Part shown: positions 43,501-51,957 of the stretch, piece after piece
Layout: each line of letters opens with the position of its first letter
How positions within the stretch are numbered: the stretch's first letter is position 1
Assembly: GCA_902788785.1 (NCBI GenBank)
Contig: CADALT010000001.1
Span: forward strand, 1 to 64,000
Source: an uncultured Ruminococcus sp.
GTDB lineage: Bacteria; Bacillota; Clostridia; Oscillospirales; Ruminococcaceae
Length of the DNA stretch: 64,000 nt
Direction: 5' to 3'
Position numbers and translations under genes: made by a program
Notes under the pieces: model-generated
Told to the model about the DNA's origin: nothing
The model's input: only the letters and a program-made list of their open reading frames with translations
The model's database searches: none

Positions 43501-44706
43501 CTGATAAAGTTTTTCAGAAAAAAGAGTGATCCCGAAAAGAAAAGCAGTCTGAGCTTTTTTATCATCGGTAACGTTGTGCTGATGCTGATGCTTACGATAC
43601 TTGCCATAAATATCGAGAGCGAGATACTTAATAATATGATGAATGACAAGCTGGTGCAGTCATATTGCGATGATCATCAAGGAGTAACGGTCAACGATGC
43701 ACGAGAGGCTATAAGACCTTATAATTACACTGATGAGATGGAGGACATCGTTATATCCTTCAATAATGCTGCATTCTTTTTGCAGCTTATGAGCATAGTG
43801 CTTGTGACGACGCTTTTCGTAACGGGTATATTAAGACGAGTTACCAAAGAACTGCGTAACTTTGAGATCGCACTCGATAACATCTCGTATGAGAATGTTA
43901 TCGAGACAGATATAATGGAGACTAACGATATCAAGGAATTCGATAATATATGCCGAAGCTATAACCAGATGATACACAGGCTGCAGGAAAGTGAAAAGAT
44001 GCGTACTGCCCTCGAAAATGAAAGACGCCAGATGATAGCTGATATCTCACATGATCTGAAAACACCTATTACTGTGATACAAGGTTACGCACGAGCTCTC
44101 AACGATGATATAGCTGATGAGCAGGCAAAGAAGAAATATTATGAAGCCATCTACCGCAAGACCGAATCGGTGGCAGAGCTTATAAACACCTTCCATGAAT
44201 ACAGCAAGCTTGATCATCCGCAGTTTGACTTTAATATGAAGCAGGGTGATCTCTGTGAGTATTTGAGAGGTTATCTTGCCATGAAATACGAAGATCTTGA
44301 TCTTGCAGGATTTGAACTTGATGCTGAACTTCCCGAAAAGCCGATAATGTATTCCTTTGACCACAAACAGTTAAAACGTGTCTTTGAGAATCTGATAACC
44401 AATTCTTACCGCCATAATGAGCCCGGGACGAAAATATATGCAGATATATCGGATGAAGGAAAAAACATTGTCATACATATCGGCGATAACGGCAAGGGTA
44501 TACCAAAGGAACTCAGGGAGAGCATATTCGAGCCTTTTGTGGTGGGCAACAAATCACGTACAGGCGTTAAGGGATCGGGACTGGGACTTGCCATAAGCAA
44601 AAGGATCATTGAAGCACACGGCGGAACAATAGCTTTGATAGACTCGATCGACGATCAGTGGAAAACACTCTACGAGATAGTTCTTCCCAAGCAGAAAGAC
44701 AAATGA
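43501..44706 (+). CDS. Sensor histidine kinase with non-standard start codon
   Basis: Has about 401 residues. Two membrane helices (about 22-45 and 90-112) flank a short outer loop, then HAMP-like and HisKA (ADISHDLKTPITVIQGYARAL) domains, and an HATPase with N box (ENLITNSYRHNEP), G1 (IGDNGKGIP) and G2 (GSGLGLAIS). The open frame runs upstream of the GTG at 43576 to a stop at 43492, and codes for a basic, helix-starting N-terminus (KFFRKKSDPEKK, then the first membrane helix). AGGTG (43489-43493) points to a start at CTG 43501 (or ATT 43495, ATA 43504); starting at GTG 43576 would cut the first helix. Confidence 0.82.
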   Translation: MIKFFRKKSDPEKKSSLSFFIIGNVVLMLMLTILAINIESEILNNMMNDKLVQSYCDDHQGVTVNDAREAIRPYNYTDEMEDIVISFNNAAFFLQLMSIVLVTTLFVTGILRRVTKELRNFEIALDNISYENVIETDIMETNDIKEFDNICRSYNQMIHRLQESEKMRTALENERRQMIADISHDLKTPITVIQGYARALNDDIADEQAKKKYYEAIYRKTESVAELINTFHEYSKLDHPQFDFNMKQGDLCEYLRGYLAMKYEDLDLAGFELDAELPEKPIMYSFDHKQLKRVFENLITNSYRHNEPGTKIYADISDEGKNIVIHIGDNGKGIPKELRESIFEPFVVGNKSRTGVKGSGLGLAISKRIIEAHGGTIALIDSIDDQWKTLYEIVLPKQKDK

Positions 44707-44710
44707 TAAA

Positions 44711-44750
44711 GCGGACAGTAAGGCTATTGACCTTGCTGTCCGCAGTTTTA
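44711..44750 (+). terminator. Terminator of the two-component genes
   Basis: GCGGACAGTAAGG (44711-44723) pairs with CCTTGCTGTCCGC (44731-44743, one mismatch), followed by AGTTTTAT. Confidence 0.85.
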
Positions 44751-44756
44751 TCGCTA

Positions 44757-44801
44757 TAAAAAAAAGGAGGGTCCCTGCACATCGGTGTTTTGTGCAGGGA
44801 C
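44757..44801 (-). terminator. Terminator of the GH5 gene
   Basis: Minus strand: GTCCCTGCAC (44801-44792) pairs with GTGCAGGGAC (44780-44771), followed by CCTCC and eight or more T's (44765-44757). Confidence 0.78.
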
Positions 44802-44805
44802 TTTA

Positions 44806-44839
44806 CCGTTACCCACAGGGGGATGAATGTGGATAACGG
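44806..44839. other. Inverted pair of DnaA-box-like sequences
   Basis: CCGTTACCCACA (44806-44817) and TGTGGATAACGG (44828-44839) are inverted with one mismatch. The right arm contains, on the minus strand, an exact DnaA consensus TTATCCACA; the left arm has TTACCCACA, one base off. They lie in a 164-base gap between convergent genes. Confidence 0.4.
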
Positions 44840-44870
44840 TTGATGTATTGAAAAAGTTTAGGCGTAGAAA

Positions 44871-45896
44871 TCAAAGATACTCGATGAGCTCATTTATAAC
44901 AGGTCGCATATGCTCATCAGTGAGTCCGAAATTCATCTCTTTATAATTCCATGCGGCGTGACCTATGCCGAATTTCTTGAATGCAGCTGAAATATCCTTG
45001 TACCACATAAGTGTCTGCTTAGGGTCTGCATTTTCTATAACGCCGTATTCTCCGCAGTAAAGTGCGCATCCACGATCTTCGCAAAGCTTGACCGCTTTCT
45101 TGAATTTCTTTTCAAAATACTTGGTATCAAAACCATTCTCACCCACGGCAGAATAGTCATCTTTGTCGTCTATACCGAGCTCTTTGAGCTTGTCACGATA
45201 AAACTCAGCATTACCAGGATAATCTACCCTGAGATCCTCGGGCATTTCATCTACCCAGTATGCTGCCTGATGAGTGAACAAAAACGGGTCATAGCAGTGG
45301 AAATTGTAGACCACATTTTCATCATAGGGCTTGTCCAGATCTTTAAGTGCATCTATGGAATTGTTCCAGTAACTGCCTATCAGTATCTTGGTCTTAGGTG
45401 CAAATTTGCGTATCATACCTATGCAGTTCTGTGCGATCTTGTTCCATGTTTTCGAGTAAGACTTGTCTGTTACTTCGTTGAGCAGCTCGAATGCCACACG
45501 CTCGGGATATTTACCGTAGCGCACAGCCAGTCTTTCCCATAGCCTGTAAAAGCGTTCCTGCAATCTATCATCATCAAAAAATCCGTTTTCGTTGTCTCCT
45601 GAATAAAATGAATAGCCGTATACCTTGTGTACATCTATTATCATGTTCAGCTTATATTTTTCGCACCATTCAAGTGCTTTATCCACAAACTCTATACCGT
45701 CGTTTTTGAGTTCGCCGTCATCGGTCTCAAAGATGTTATAGTCCACAGGAAGTCTGACATGATCCAGACCCCAGCCTGCAATGATCTTTATATCTTTCTC
45801 TGTTATAAAACTTTCCAGATGTTCTCTGTCATAGCTGCCTTGCGAAAGCCAGCCGCCCAGATCAACACCGTTTTGGAAGCCCTCAAAGATCTTCAT
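44871..45896 (-). CDS. Glycoside hydrolase family 5, probably cytoplasmic
   Basis: Has 341 residues, a single GH5 TIM barrel. Motifs: GVDLGGWLSQ at the N-terminus, HVRLPVDYNIF (substrate-binding Arg), the acid/base ELLNEVTDK (Asn-Glu pair), the nucleophile LYCGEYGVIE, and AAWNYKEMNFGL at the end. There is no signal peptide, binding module or dockerin, so it probably acts inside the cell on imported oligosaccharides such as cello- or mannooligosaccharides or beta-1,3-linked sugars. AGGGGG fits the ATG at 45896; the ATG at 45902 is too close to it. Stands alone, opposite to fbp. Confidence 0.87.
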   Translation of the reverse strand: MKIFEGFQNGVDLGGWLSQGSYDREHLESFITEKDIKIIAGWGLDHVRLPVDYNIFETDDGELKNDGIEFVDKALEWCEKYKLNMIIDVHKVYGYSFYSGDNENGFFDDDRLQERFYRLWERLAVRYGKYPERVAFELLNEVTDKSYSKTWNKIAQNCIGMIRKFAPKTKILIGSYWNNSIDALKDLDKPYDENVVYNFHCYDPFLFTHQAAYWVDEMPEDLRVDYPGNAEFYRDKLKELGIDDKDDYSAVGENGFDTKYFEKKFKKAVKLCEDRGCALYCGEYGVIENADPKQTLMWYKDISAAFKKFGIGHAAWNYKEMNFGLTDEHMRPVINELIEYL

Positions 45897-45963
45897 ATGC
45901 ATACCCCCTGCTGCTATCTAAATTTATACATAAATATGTCTACCACAGTTTACAATTGAATCA

Positions 45964-45997
45964 TATCATATTTTATATCATATTTATATCATAAATG
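45964..45997 (+). repeat. Three tandem TATCATATTT-type repeats upstream of GH5
   Basis: TATCATATTTTA (45964-45975), TATCATATTTA (45976-45986) and TATCATAAATG (45987-45997) are head to tail with an 11-12-base period. The roughly helical-turn spacing suggests protein binding sites on one face of the DNA, although low-complexity AT sequence is an alternative. Confidence 0.45.
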
Positions 45998-46178
45998 TAA
46001 TATAAATATCAAAAATGTGATATATTATTCCAACTGCTCAAAATTCGTCAAAACGCTTATATTATAGTAAAATAAACCTTATTTATATGGCTCATTTATC
46101 ACATTTTACTTTACTTTTTATTTAGGATGTGCTATAATAAAAAGTAATAACTGTTTTAAACAGCAAAATTTTTTTTTT

Positions 46179-46199
46179 TGGTAACGTTTACATTATAAT
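46179..46199 (+). promoter_or_regulatory. LacI/CcpA-type operator and -10 of fbp
   Basis: TGGTAACGTTTACA (46179-46192) differs at two bases from the ideal LacI-family palindrome TGTAAACGTTTACA and from the cre consensus. TATAAT (46194-46199) follows directly, so the site fills the promoter spacer. No good -35 is visible (T-run at 46170-46179). Confidence 0.55.
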
Positions 46200-46231
46200 A
46201 AGAATAAGTTTTTCTATAGAAAGAGTGACAG

Positions 46232-48184
46232 ATGATGGATAAAAAATATCTACAGCTCCTTGCGAAGGAGTTTCCGAATATCGACAGCGCAGCCACCGAG
46301 ATTGTCAATCTGTCTGCCATACGCAGTCTGCCAAAGGGTACGGAATATTTTTTCAGTGATATGCACGGCGAATACGAAGCTTTTCTGCATATGCTGAAAA
46401 GCGCCTCGGGTATGATAAAGATCAAAATTGACCGCACTCTCGGCAAGACCGTTTCAGGCGTTGAGAGGGAAGCACTTGCAAATCTCATATATTATCCCGA
46501 TAAGGAACAGAAGCGTCTGATGAAAATGGGGCTTTTGGATGACGAATGGCGCAGGCTTACCATTTATCGTCTGATACTTGTGCTTGAAGCCGTATCTGCC
46601 AAGTATACCCGTTCCCGTGTGCGCAAAAGCATACCCAGAGATATGGTATATATTTTAGATGAACTGCTTAACGTTACAGATGATGTCATCAAAGAATACT
46701 ACTATGAGGAGATAATATCCACCGTACTCGATACGGGCATAGCCGATCACTTCATAACCGAGATTTGCAAGGTCATACGCTCCATGGCGATAGACAGCCT
46801 GCATATAATCGGCGATATATACGACCGTGGTCCCAGAGCAGATATCATCATGAACGAACTTATCAAGATGCACGATGTTGATGTTCAGTGGGGCAACCAT
46901 GATATAAGCTGGATGGGTGCTGCCTCAGGAAACTGGGCGCTTATCGCCAATGTCATAAGAGTTTCGATGAGATATAATAACTTTGATATCCTGGAGGACG
47001 GTTACGGGCTAAATCTGCGTGCGCTGGCTGTATTTGCGGCTCAGGTCTATAAGGATGATGACTGTGCGCTGTTCATGCCGCATACTTTGGATGATAATGT
47101 CTATGACCCCGTAGATACGGGACTTGCCGCTAAGATGCATAAGGCTATGACCGTTATTCAGCTGAAACTGGAGAGCCAGCTTATTCGCCGTCACCCCGAG
47201 TGGGATATGGATGATCGTGATGTGTTCAGCCATATGGACCTTGATAAAGGCACTGTCAATATAGGCGGTAAGGACTATGAACTTCTGGATAAGAATTTCC
47301 CGACGGTGGACAAGTCTTCTCCGCTTACGCTTACAGAGGGTGAAAACGAGCTCATGACAGTCCTTGCAAACTCGTTCATGCACAGCGAAAAGCTGGGCGA
47401 GCATATGCGCTTTTTGTTTGCGAACGGTTCGATGTATAAGACCATCAACGGCAATTTGCTGTTCCATGGCTGTATTCCCCTTGACGAGAACGGCGAGCTG
47501 CAATCTGTCAATATATCGGGTCAGGATTATTCCGGTAAGGCACTTCTGGATAAGCTTGATGAGATAGTCAATAAGGCGTATTTCTTACATTCGGGCGAAG
47601 AGAAGGACTATGCCGCAGATTTCATGTGGTACCTGTGGTGCGGTGCAAGGTCGCCCCTTTACGGCAAGGATAAGATGGCGTTTTTCGAGCGTTATTTTAT
47701 TGATGAGCCTGCGCTGCATAAGGAGAATTACAATGCGTATTATCATTTCTCCGAGCAGGTCGATGTGTGCCGCTATATACTGGAGATGTTCGGACTTGAC
47801 CCCGACAAGGGACATATCATCAACGGTCATGTTCCCGTGAAGATCAAGAACGGCGAAAGCCCTGTGAAAGCAGGCGGCAAGCTGTTTGTTATTGACGGCG
47901 GTATATCGAAGGCTTATCAGAAAGCTACAGGTATTGCGGGCTATACCCTTATCTGCGATTCTCACAGCCTTAATCTAGCCGAACATAAACCCTTTATCCC
48001 CGGGGAAAGCGAGCATACGCCTTCGATACATACGGTAGAACGTTTTGAGCGCCGTGCGAATATTTCCGATACGGATAAGGGCGCAGAGTTCCTGACACGT
48101 ATAAACGACTTGCGTGAGCTGCTTGATGCTTACCGTTCGGGTGCTATCAAGCAGCGCCCCGGCAAACGCAGATACTTTATATAA
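46232..48184 (+). CDS. fbp: Fructose-1,6-bisphosphatase, class III
   Basis: Removes phosphate from fructose 1,6-bisphosphate in gluconeogenesis. The 650-residue length is typical of the Firmicute class III enzyme, unrelated to the classes I/II. Metallophosphatase motifs are visible: FSDMHGEYEA, IIGDIYDRGPRADIIM, WGNHDISWMGAASG, and NGHVPVK near the C-terminus. Start ATG at 46232 (with a second ATG directly after) follows AGAAAGAG. It runs opposite to pfkA's activity, at the other end of the window, and the operator-like palindrome at its promoter suggests catabolite control. Confidence 0.94.
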   Translation: MMDKKYLQLLAKEFPNIDSAATEIVNLSAIRSLPKGTEYFFSDMHGEYEAFLHMLKSASGMIKIKIDRTLGKTVSGVEREALANLIYYPDKEQKRLMKMGLLDDEWRRLTIYRLILVLEAVSAKYTRSRVRKSIPRDMVYILDELLNVTDDVIKEYYYEEIISTVLDTGIADHFITEICKVIRSMAIDSLHIIGDIYDRGPRADIIMNELIKMHDVDVQWGNHDISWMGAASGNWALIANVIRVSMRYNNFDILEDGYGLNLRALAVFAAQVYKDDDCALFMPHTLDDNVYDPVDTGLAAKMHKAMTVIQLKLESQLIRRHPEWDMDDRDVFSHMDLDKGTVNIGGKDYELLDKNFPTVDKSSPLTLTEGENELMTVLANSFMHSEKLGEHMRFLFANGSMYKTINGNLLFHGCIPLDENGELQSVNISGQDYSGKALLDKLDEIVNKAYFLHSGEEKDYAADFMWYLWCGARSPLYGKDKMAFFERYFIDEPALHKENYNAYYHFSEQVDVCRYILEMFGLDPDKGHIINGHVPVKIKNGESPVKAGGKLFVIDGGISKAYQKATGIAGYTLICDSHSLNLAEHKPFIPGESEHTPSIHTVERFERRANISDTDKGAEFLTRINDLRELLDAYRSGAIKQRPGKRRYFI

Positions 48185-48196
48185 TGTAATAATTTC

Positions 48197-48234
48197 AGCC
48201 TTGCAGTGGTATAATATCACTGTAAGGCTTTTTT
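48197..48234 (+). terminator. Terminator of fbp
   Basis: AGCCTTGCAGTG (48197-48208) pairs with CACTGTAAGGCT (48218-48229, one mismatch), followed by TTTTT. Confidence 0.88.
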
Positions 48235-48275
48235 GTGCGAACAGATATTCCTAAGAACAAATTTTCGCAAAGCTC

Positions 48276-48325
48276 TTGACAATCGAACAAATGTATGATA
48301 AAATATAAATGCAAACAAATGTACG
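48276..48325 (+). promoter_or_regulatory. Promoter with LexA-like boxes (SOS control)
   Basis: TTGACA (48276-48281), 17-base spacer, TAAAAT (48299-48304). CGAACAAATGTATG (48284-48297, in the spacer) and CAAACAAATGTACG (48312-48325, downstream of the -10) each match the Firmicute LexA consensus CGAAC-N4-GTTCG at all but two positions and resemble each other. Weaker candidates lie at 48238-48251 and 48254-48267. Confidence 0.65.
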
Positions 48326-48341
48326 AATCGGAGGTGAGCGT

Positions 48342-49829
48342 ATGGACAGGATATATGTGGCGATAGATCTGAAATCATTCTATGCCTCGGTGGAATGTGT
48401 TTACAGAGGATTAGATCCGCTTGATACTAATCTTGTGGTCGCTGATGCTGAACGTACAGAAAAGACCATCTGTCTTGCGGTCACACCATCTTTGAAAAAG
48501 TACGGTATTCCGGGCAGAGCCAGACTTTTTGAAGTAGTTGAGAAGGTAAAAGAGATAAACGGCAGCCGTCTGCGTGCTTTGCAGGGAAAGCCTTTTTCGG
48601 GGAACTCCGTTATCGCTTCACAGCTTGATAAAGACCCTGCTCTCGAACTTTCTTATATCACGGCTGTTCCGAGAATGGCAGAGTATATGCGCATAAGTTC
48701 CGAGATATACAGTATCTACCTGAAATATGTCGCACCAGAAGATATTTTTGCTTATTCTATTGATGAAGTGTTCATAGATGCCACAGGATATCTGGCGATC
48801 TATAATAAAACACCTCATGATTTCGCTGCCATGCTCATAAAAGATGTGCTTTCTGCCACGGGTATAACAGCTACCGCAGGCATAGGCACTAATCTGTACC
48901 TTTGTAAGATAGCTATGGATATAGTGGCGAAGAAAATACCTGCGGATAAGGACGGTGTGCGCATAGCTTATCTTGATGAGAAGCTTTACAGGGAGAAACT
49001 CTGGCAGCACACGCCGATAACGGATTTCTGGCGTGTCGGTGCAGGTATAGCTAAAAGACTTGAAAAGCTGGGTATATTTACCATGGGCGATATAGCTGAA
49101 CATTCTCTTGACCGCTGGCGCATAGACCATATATATAAAACTCTGGGCAAAAATGCCGAACTGCTCATCGACCATGCCTGGGGGATAGAGCCTACTACTC
49201 TGGCTGATGTAAAAAATTATCGTCCCGTGACGAACAGCCTGTCTTCGGGGCAGGTACTTAAAGAACCTACCAACTATAATGATACAGGGCTGATAGTCTG
49301 GGAAATGGCGGATATGCTGGCTTTTGATCTGGCGGAAAAAGGACTTGTCACAGCGACGCTTACTCTGACCGTTGGATATGATATATCCTGTGTAAACAGC
49401 AGTTATAAAGGTGAGGTCACTAAAGATCATTACGGCAGGGCAGTGCCAAAGCACGCTCATGGTACAGTAAATCTGGCTAAGCATACTGCCTGTGCATCCA
49501 CCATAACCCATGCTCTGTCGGAACTTTACGAGCGGATCGTGGATAAATCCTTGTATTCACGAAGACTGACGATAGCTGCCTGTAATGTTATCCGAGAAGA
49601 GGATATCCCTGACTGCGAACGCTTTGAACAGCTGAGCTTGTTTTCGGATAACACAGAGAGCAGACTTGCGGAACGTGACGAGAGGGAACAGCGTGAGATG
49701 GAACTTCAGCGTGCCATGATAAAGCTGCGTCAAAGATATGGCAAAAATGCGGTGCTGAAAGGTGTAAACTTCCTTGAAGGCGGCACAGCCCGTGAACGCA
49801 ACAGCACTATCGGCGGACACAGGGCATGA
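48342..49829 (+). CDS. Y-family DNA polymerase (UvrX/UmuC type)
   Basis: Has 495 residues. A translesion polymerase: palm motifs YVAIDLKSFYASVEC (metal Asp and steric-gate region) and FAYSIDEVFIDATGYL (SIDE motif), HhH-containing thumb (FWRVGAGIAKRLEKLGIFTMGDIAEHS) and a little-finger domain. The Gram-positive plasmid/phage UvrX/YqjW group is the closest type, rather than DinB, and is usually paired with a YolD-like gene as here. The start at 48342 has GGAGGTGAG; ATG 48309 lies before the second LexA-like box. No beta-clamp motif was assigned. Probably induced by DNA damage. Confidence 0.9.
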   Translation: MDRIYVAIDLKSFYASVECVYRGLDPLDTNLVVADAERTEKTICLAVTPSLKKYGIPGRARLFEVVEKVKEINGSRLRALQGKPFSGNSVIASQLDKDPALELSYITAVPRMAEYMRISSEIYSIYLKYVAPEDIFAYSIDEVFIDATGYLAIYNKTPHDFAAMLIKDVLSATGITATAGIGTNLYLCKIAMDIVAKKIPADKDGVRIAYLDEKLYREKLWQHTPITDFWRVGAGIAKRLEKLGIFTMGDIAEHSLDRWRIDHIYKTLGKNAELLIDHAWGIEPTTLADVKNYRPVTNSLSSGQVLKEPTNYNDTGLIVWEMADMLAFDLAEKGLVTATLTLTVGYDISCVNSSYKGEVTKDHYGRAVPKHAHGTVNLAKHTACASTITHALSELYERIVDKSLYSRRLTIAACNVIREEDIPDCERFEQLSLFSDNTESRLAERDEREQREMELQRAMIKLRQRYGKNAVLKGVNFLEGGTARERNSTIGGHRA

Positions 49830-49844
49830 TAGGAGGAAAGTGCA

Positions 49845-50273
49845 ATGGTATTCGGATATGGTGATATGATAAACGCCTCACGACCTGTTTATGATGAGTA
49901 TCCTGCTATGTCGATACATGACAGGGCAGCGCAATTCTCACCGTTTGCAGCACTTACAGGTTTTGAGGATGCTGTCGCCGAAAGTGCACGATTTACGGAA
50001 AGCAGGCGGGAACTTACCGAGGATGAACAGACGCAGCTGAACATAAAGCTCGTTAAACTCGAAGAAAGCCTGCCTTACAGCGATGAACTGAACATCACAT
50101 ATTTTCTGCCGGATAAAAGAAAAAAAGGCGGCAGCTATGAGCATATAGCAGGTTCGGTCAGGATAATAGATCATTACTGCCGTGAACTTGTGATGACAGA
50201 CGGGCTGCGCATACCCATTGATGATCTGGTGGATATTACTATAGAAGATCAAAAAAATCGGAACGACCTTTGA
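49845..50273 (+). CDS. YolD-like protein, partner of the Y-family polymerase
   Basis: Has 142 residues. It shows the YolD-like pattern of RAAQFSPFAALTGFEDAV near the N-terminus (in relatives this precedes a helical segment) and a C-terminal small beta domain (GSVRIIDHYCRELVMTDGLRIPIDDLVDITI). YolD-like proteins are encoded next to UvrX/YqjW polymerases and are proposed to be accessory or UmuD-like factors. GGAGGAAAG precedes the ATG, 15 bases after the polymerase stop. The terminator overlaps its last codons. Confidence 0.85.
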   Translation: MVFGYGDMINASRPVYDEYPAMSIHDRAAQFSPFAALTGFEDAVAESARFTESRRELTEDEQTQLNIKLVKLEESLPYSDELNITYFLPDKRKKGGSYEHIAGSVRIIDHYCRELVMTDGLRIPIDDLVDITIEDQKNRNDL

Positions 50274-50293
50274 AGATCGTTCCGATTTGATTT
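50255..50293. terminator. Terminator between convergent yolD-like and EAL genes
   Basis: AAATCGGAACGA (50255-50266) pairs with TCGTTCCGATTT (50277-50288), a perfect 12-base stem flanked by A-run on the left and T-rich sequence on the right, so it can serve both strands. Confidence 0.85.
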
Positions 50294-50307
50294 ATTTAAG
50301 GGTTCTA

Positions 50308-51957
50308 TCAGTAATTTCTTGCGGCAAGTCTTTGACTGAATTCATCGGCACTCAAAGGCTTGTCATAAATATATCCCTGAATCCTGTGGCAGTTCATATC
50401 AGTCAGATTTTGCCGCTGATCACCTGTTTCAACGCCCTCGGCAACTATCTCTACACCCAGTTCATCTGCCATGTTTATGATGTGTTTTAGGATTATATTC
50501 TCACGCTTGTTGCGGTCATCTGTGCCCTCATCTACAAAAGCCTTGTCTATCTTCAATACATCGACCGAGATAGAATGCAGCATGAGCAGCGAAGAATAAC
50601 CAATGCCAAAATCGTCTATAGCCACCGTAAATCCACGGGAATGGAGACCTTCAACATAGCCGAGCAACTGATTTATCTCGTTCACATCAACAGTTTCCGT
50701 CATTTCTATTTCGATCAGACTGTGGTCGATACCGTAGTGATCGACTATTTCCGATATCTTATCTAACAGCATCTCGTCACCAAGATGGTCATTCGAGAAA
50801 TTGACCGACAGCTTTACAGGCTCCAGCCCTGCGTCGATCCATTTGCGTATATCACGACAGGTGTGTTCCAGCACGTAGAAATCAAGCTCGGAGATAAGAT
50901 GCTCTTTCTCAAAGATCTCGACGAATTCACCGGGGTAGATGATCTTTCCGTCACAGTTCCACCTGACAAGAGCCTCGCCGCCGTAAATGGTATCATCCTT
51001 GGTATAGACCTTTGGCTGATATACCACAAAGAACTCCTCACGGTTGATGGCAGCTCGGAATTTCTGGCAGAACTCTTTATGCTCGATGACCTTGTGCTCT
51101 ATCTCGTTGGTAAAATGTACCACATGAGTCTTGGAATAGTTTTTAGCATAGTTTATACAGTTTGAAAGGGAACTCAAGACCTTATCGAAAGTCTTATCAT
51201 TATCAGTAACATGATACAAGCCTACTCTAGCCGAAAGATCAAAACGTATCGTGGCAGAATTGACTCTCGACCTTACCACTATGCTTTCAGAAGCTTTGAG
51301 TACACGGGACAGGTTCTCCTTCTTGAAGACCAGCATGAAATTATCACCGCCGGGTCTTGCGACAAATTCATCCTTATCAAGTATATCTCTTAGCTTTAAA
51401 GCATACTGCTTCATTACCTTTGTGCCTGCTTTGAAACCGACCTTCTTGTTAACGTAATTGAAGCCGATTATATTGAAAAATGCACAGTCATATCTTGAAA
51501 AGGTATCACGTTTTATAAGGTTATTAACGAACCTTGCCAGACCGTTTATGTTGCTTACAGTCGTGGTAGTGTCCATATAATAGTAATTGTTGGCAATAGA
51601 TTCAAGACGCAGCTTTTCGGATACTACGCAGATGAGTTTGCAAAGAAAACCGATATCGTCCTTTTCTTTATCACCCAAAGTCTTGGCGCTTGCCCAAGTA
51701 ACAGTAAGTCTGCCGCCCGCACTGTGCCTGCCTTCATAGGTTATCAGCTGTGCACCGCTTATATCGTCTGTGTTATTTCCATAGATATAATAGATCTGCC
51801 TGTTGTTTGTTTTTAGATTTATATCGAGAGAAATATAAAGTGCCCCATAAAATTCTGCAAGCGGTCTTAACGTGCGTTTTAACTGTTCAGGCTCAAATCT
51901 TGGAGCACCGAGCATTTTCTCGAATGAATTTTTTATAAGTCCGAAACTATCGTTCAC
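50308..51957 (-). CDS. GGDEF-EAL protein, likely cyclic-di-GMP phosphodiesterase
   Basis: Has about 549 residues, soluble. The N-terminal ~120 residues are an unassigned sensor. A degenerate GGDEF domain follows (RPGGDNFMLVF in place of GGDEF), and then a complete EAL domain: GGEALVRW, SVNFSND, EIEMTETVD, IDDFGIGYSSL, LKIDKAFV, VAEGVET, QGYIYDKPLS. It should degrade cyclic-di-GMP; the dead GGDEF may bind GTP as a regulator. GTG at 51957 is preceded by AGGGGTGAT and lies a sensible distance from a TATAAT (about 52005); the ATG codons at 51996 and 51984 sit too close to that promoter. Confidence 0.87.
   Translation of the reverse strand: MNDSFGLIKNSFEKMLGAPRFEPEQLKRTLRPLAEFYGALYISLDINLKTNNRQIYYIYGNNTDDISGAQLITYEGRHSAGGRLTVTWASAKTLGDKEKDDIGFLCKLICVVSEKLRLESIANNYYYMDTTTTVSNINGLARFVNNLIKRDTFSRYDCAFFNIIGFNYVNKKVGFKAGTKVMKQYALKLRDILDKDEFVARPGGDNFMLVFKKENLSRVLKASESIVVRSRVNSATIRFDLSARVGLYHVTDNDKTFDKVLSSLSNCINYAKNYSKTHVVHFTNEIEHKVIEHKEFCQKFRAAINREEFFVVYQPKVYTKDDTIYGGEALVRWNCDGKIIYPGEFVEIFEKEHLISELDFYVLEHTCRDIRKWIDAGLEPVKLSVNFSNDHLGDEMLLDKISEIVDHYGIDHSLIEIEMTETVDVNEINQLLGYVEGLHSRGFTVAIDDFGIGYSSLLMLHSISVDVLKIDKAFVDEGTDDRNKRENIILKHIINMADELGVEIVAEGVETGDQRQNLTDMNCHRIQGYIYDKPLSADEFSQRLAARNY

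Larger units (their letters stand above)
45897..46231. other. Divergent intergenic region of GH5 and fbp
   Basis: This 335-base, very AT-rich gap must contain both divergent promoters. It holds a set of short tandem repeats (45964-45997) and a LacI/CcpA-type palindrome next to a -10 (46179-46199). I could not assign the GH5 promoter with confidence, and I see no coding sequence. Confidence 0.6.

Noticed and set aside
44806..44839. DnaA boxes as a replication origin
   Set aside because: Only two boxes, no AT-rich unwinding cluster with DnaA-trios, and no dnaA/dnaN genes nearby.
48981..49511. Long minus-strand frames inside the polymerase gene
   Set aside because: They mirror the polymerase codons, have no ribosome site, and match no family.
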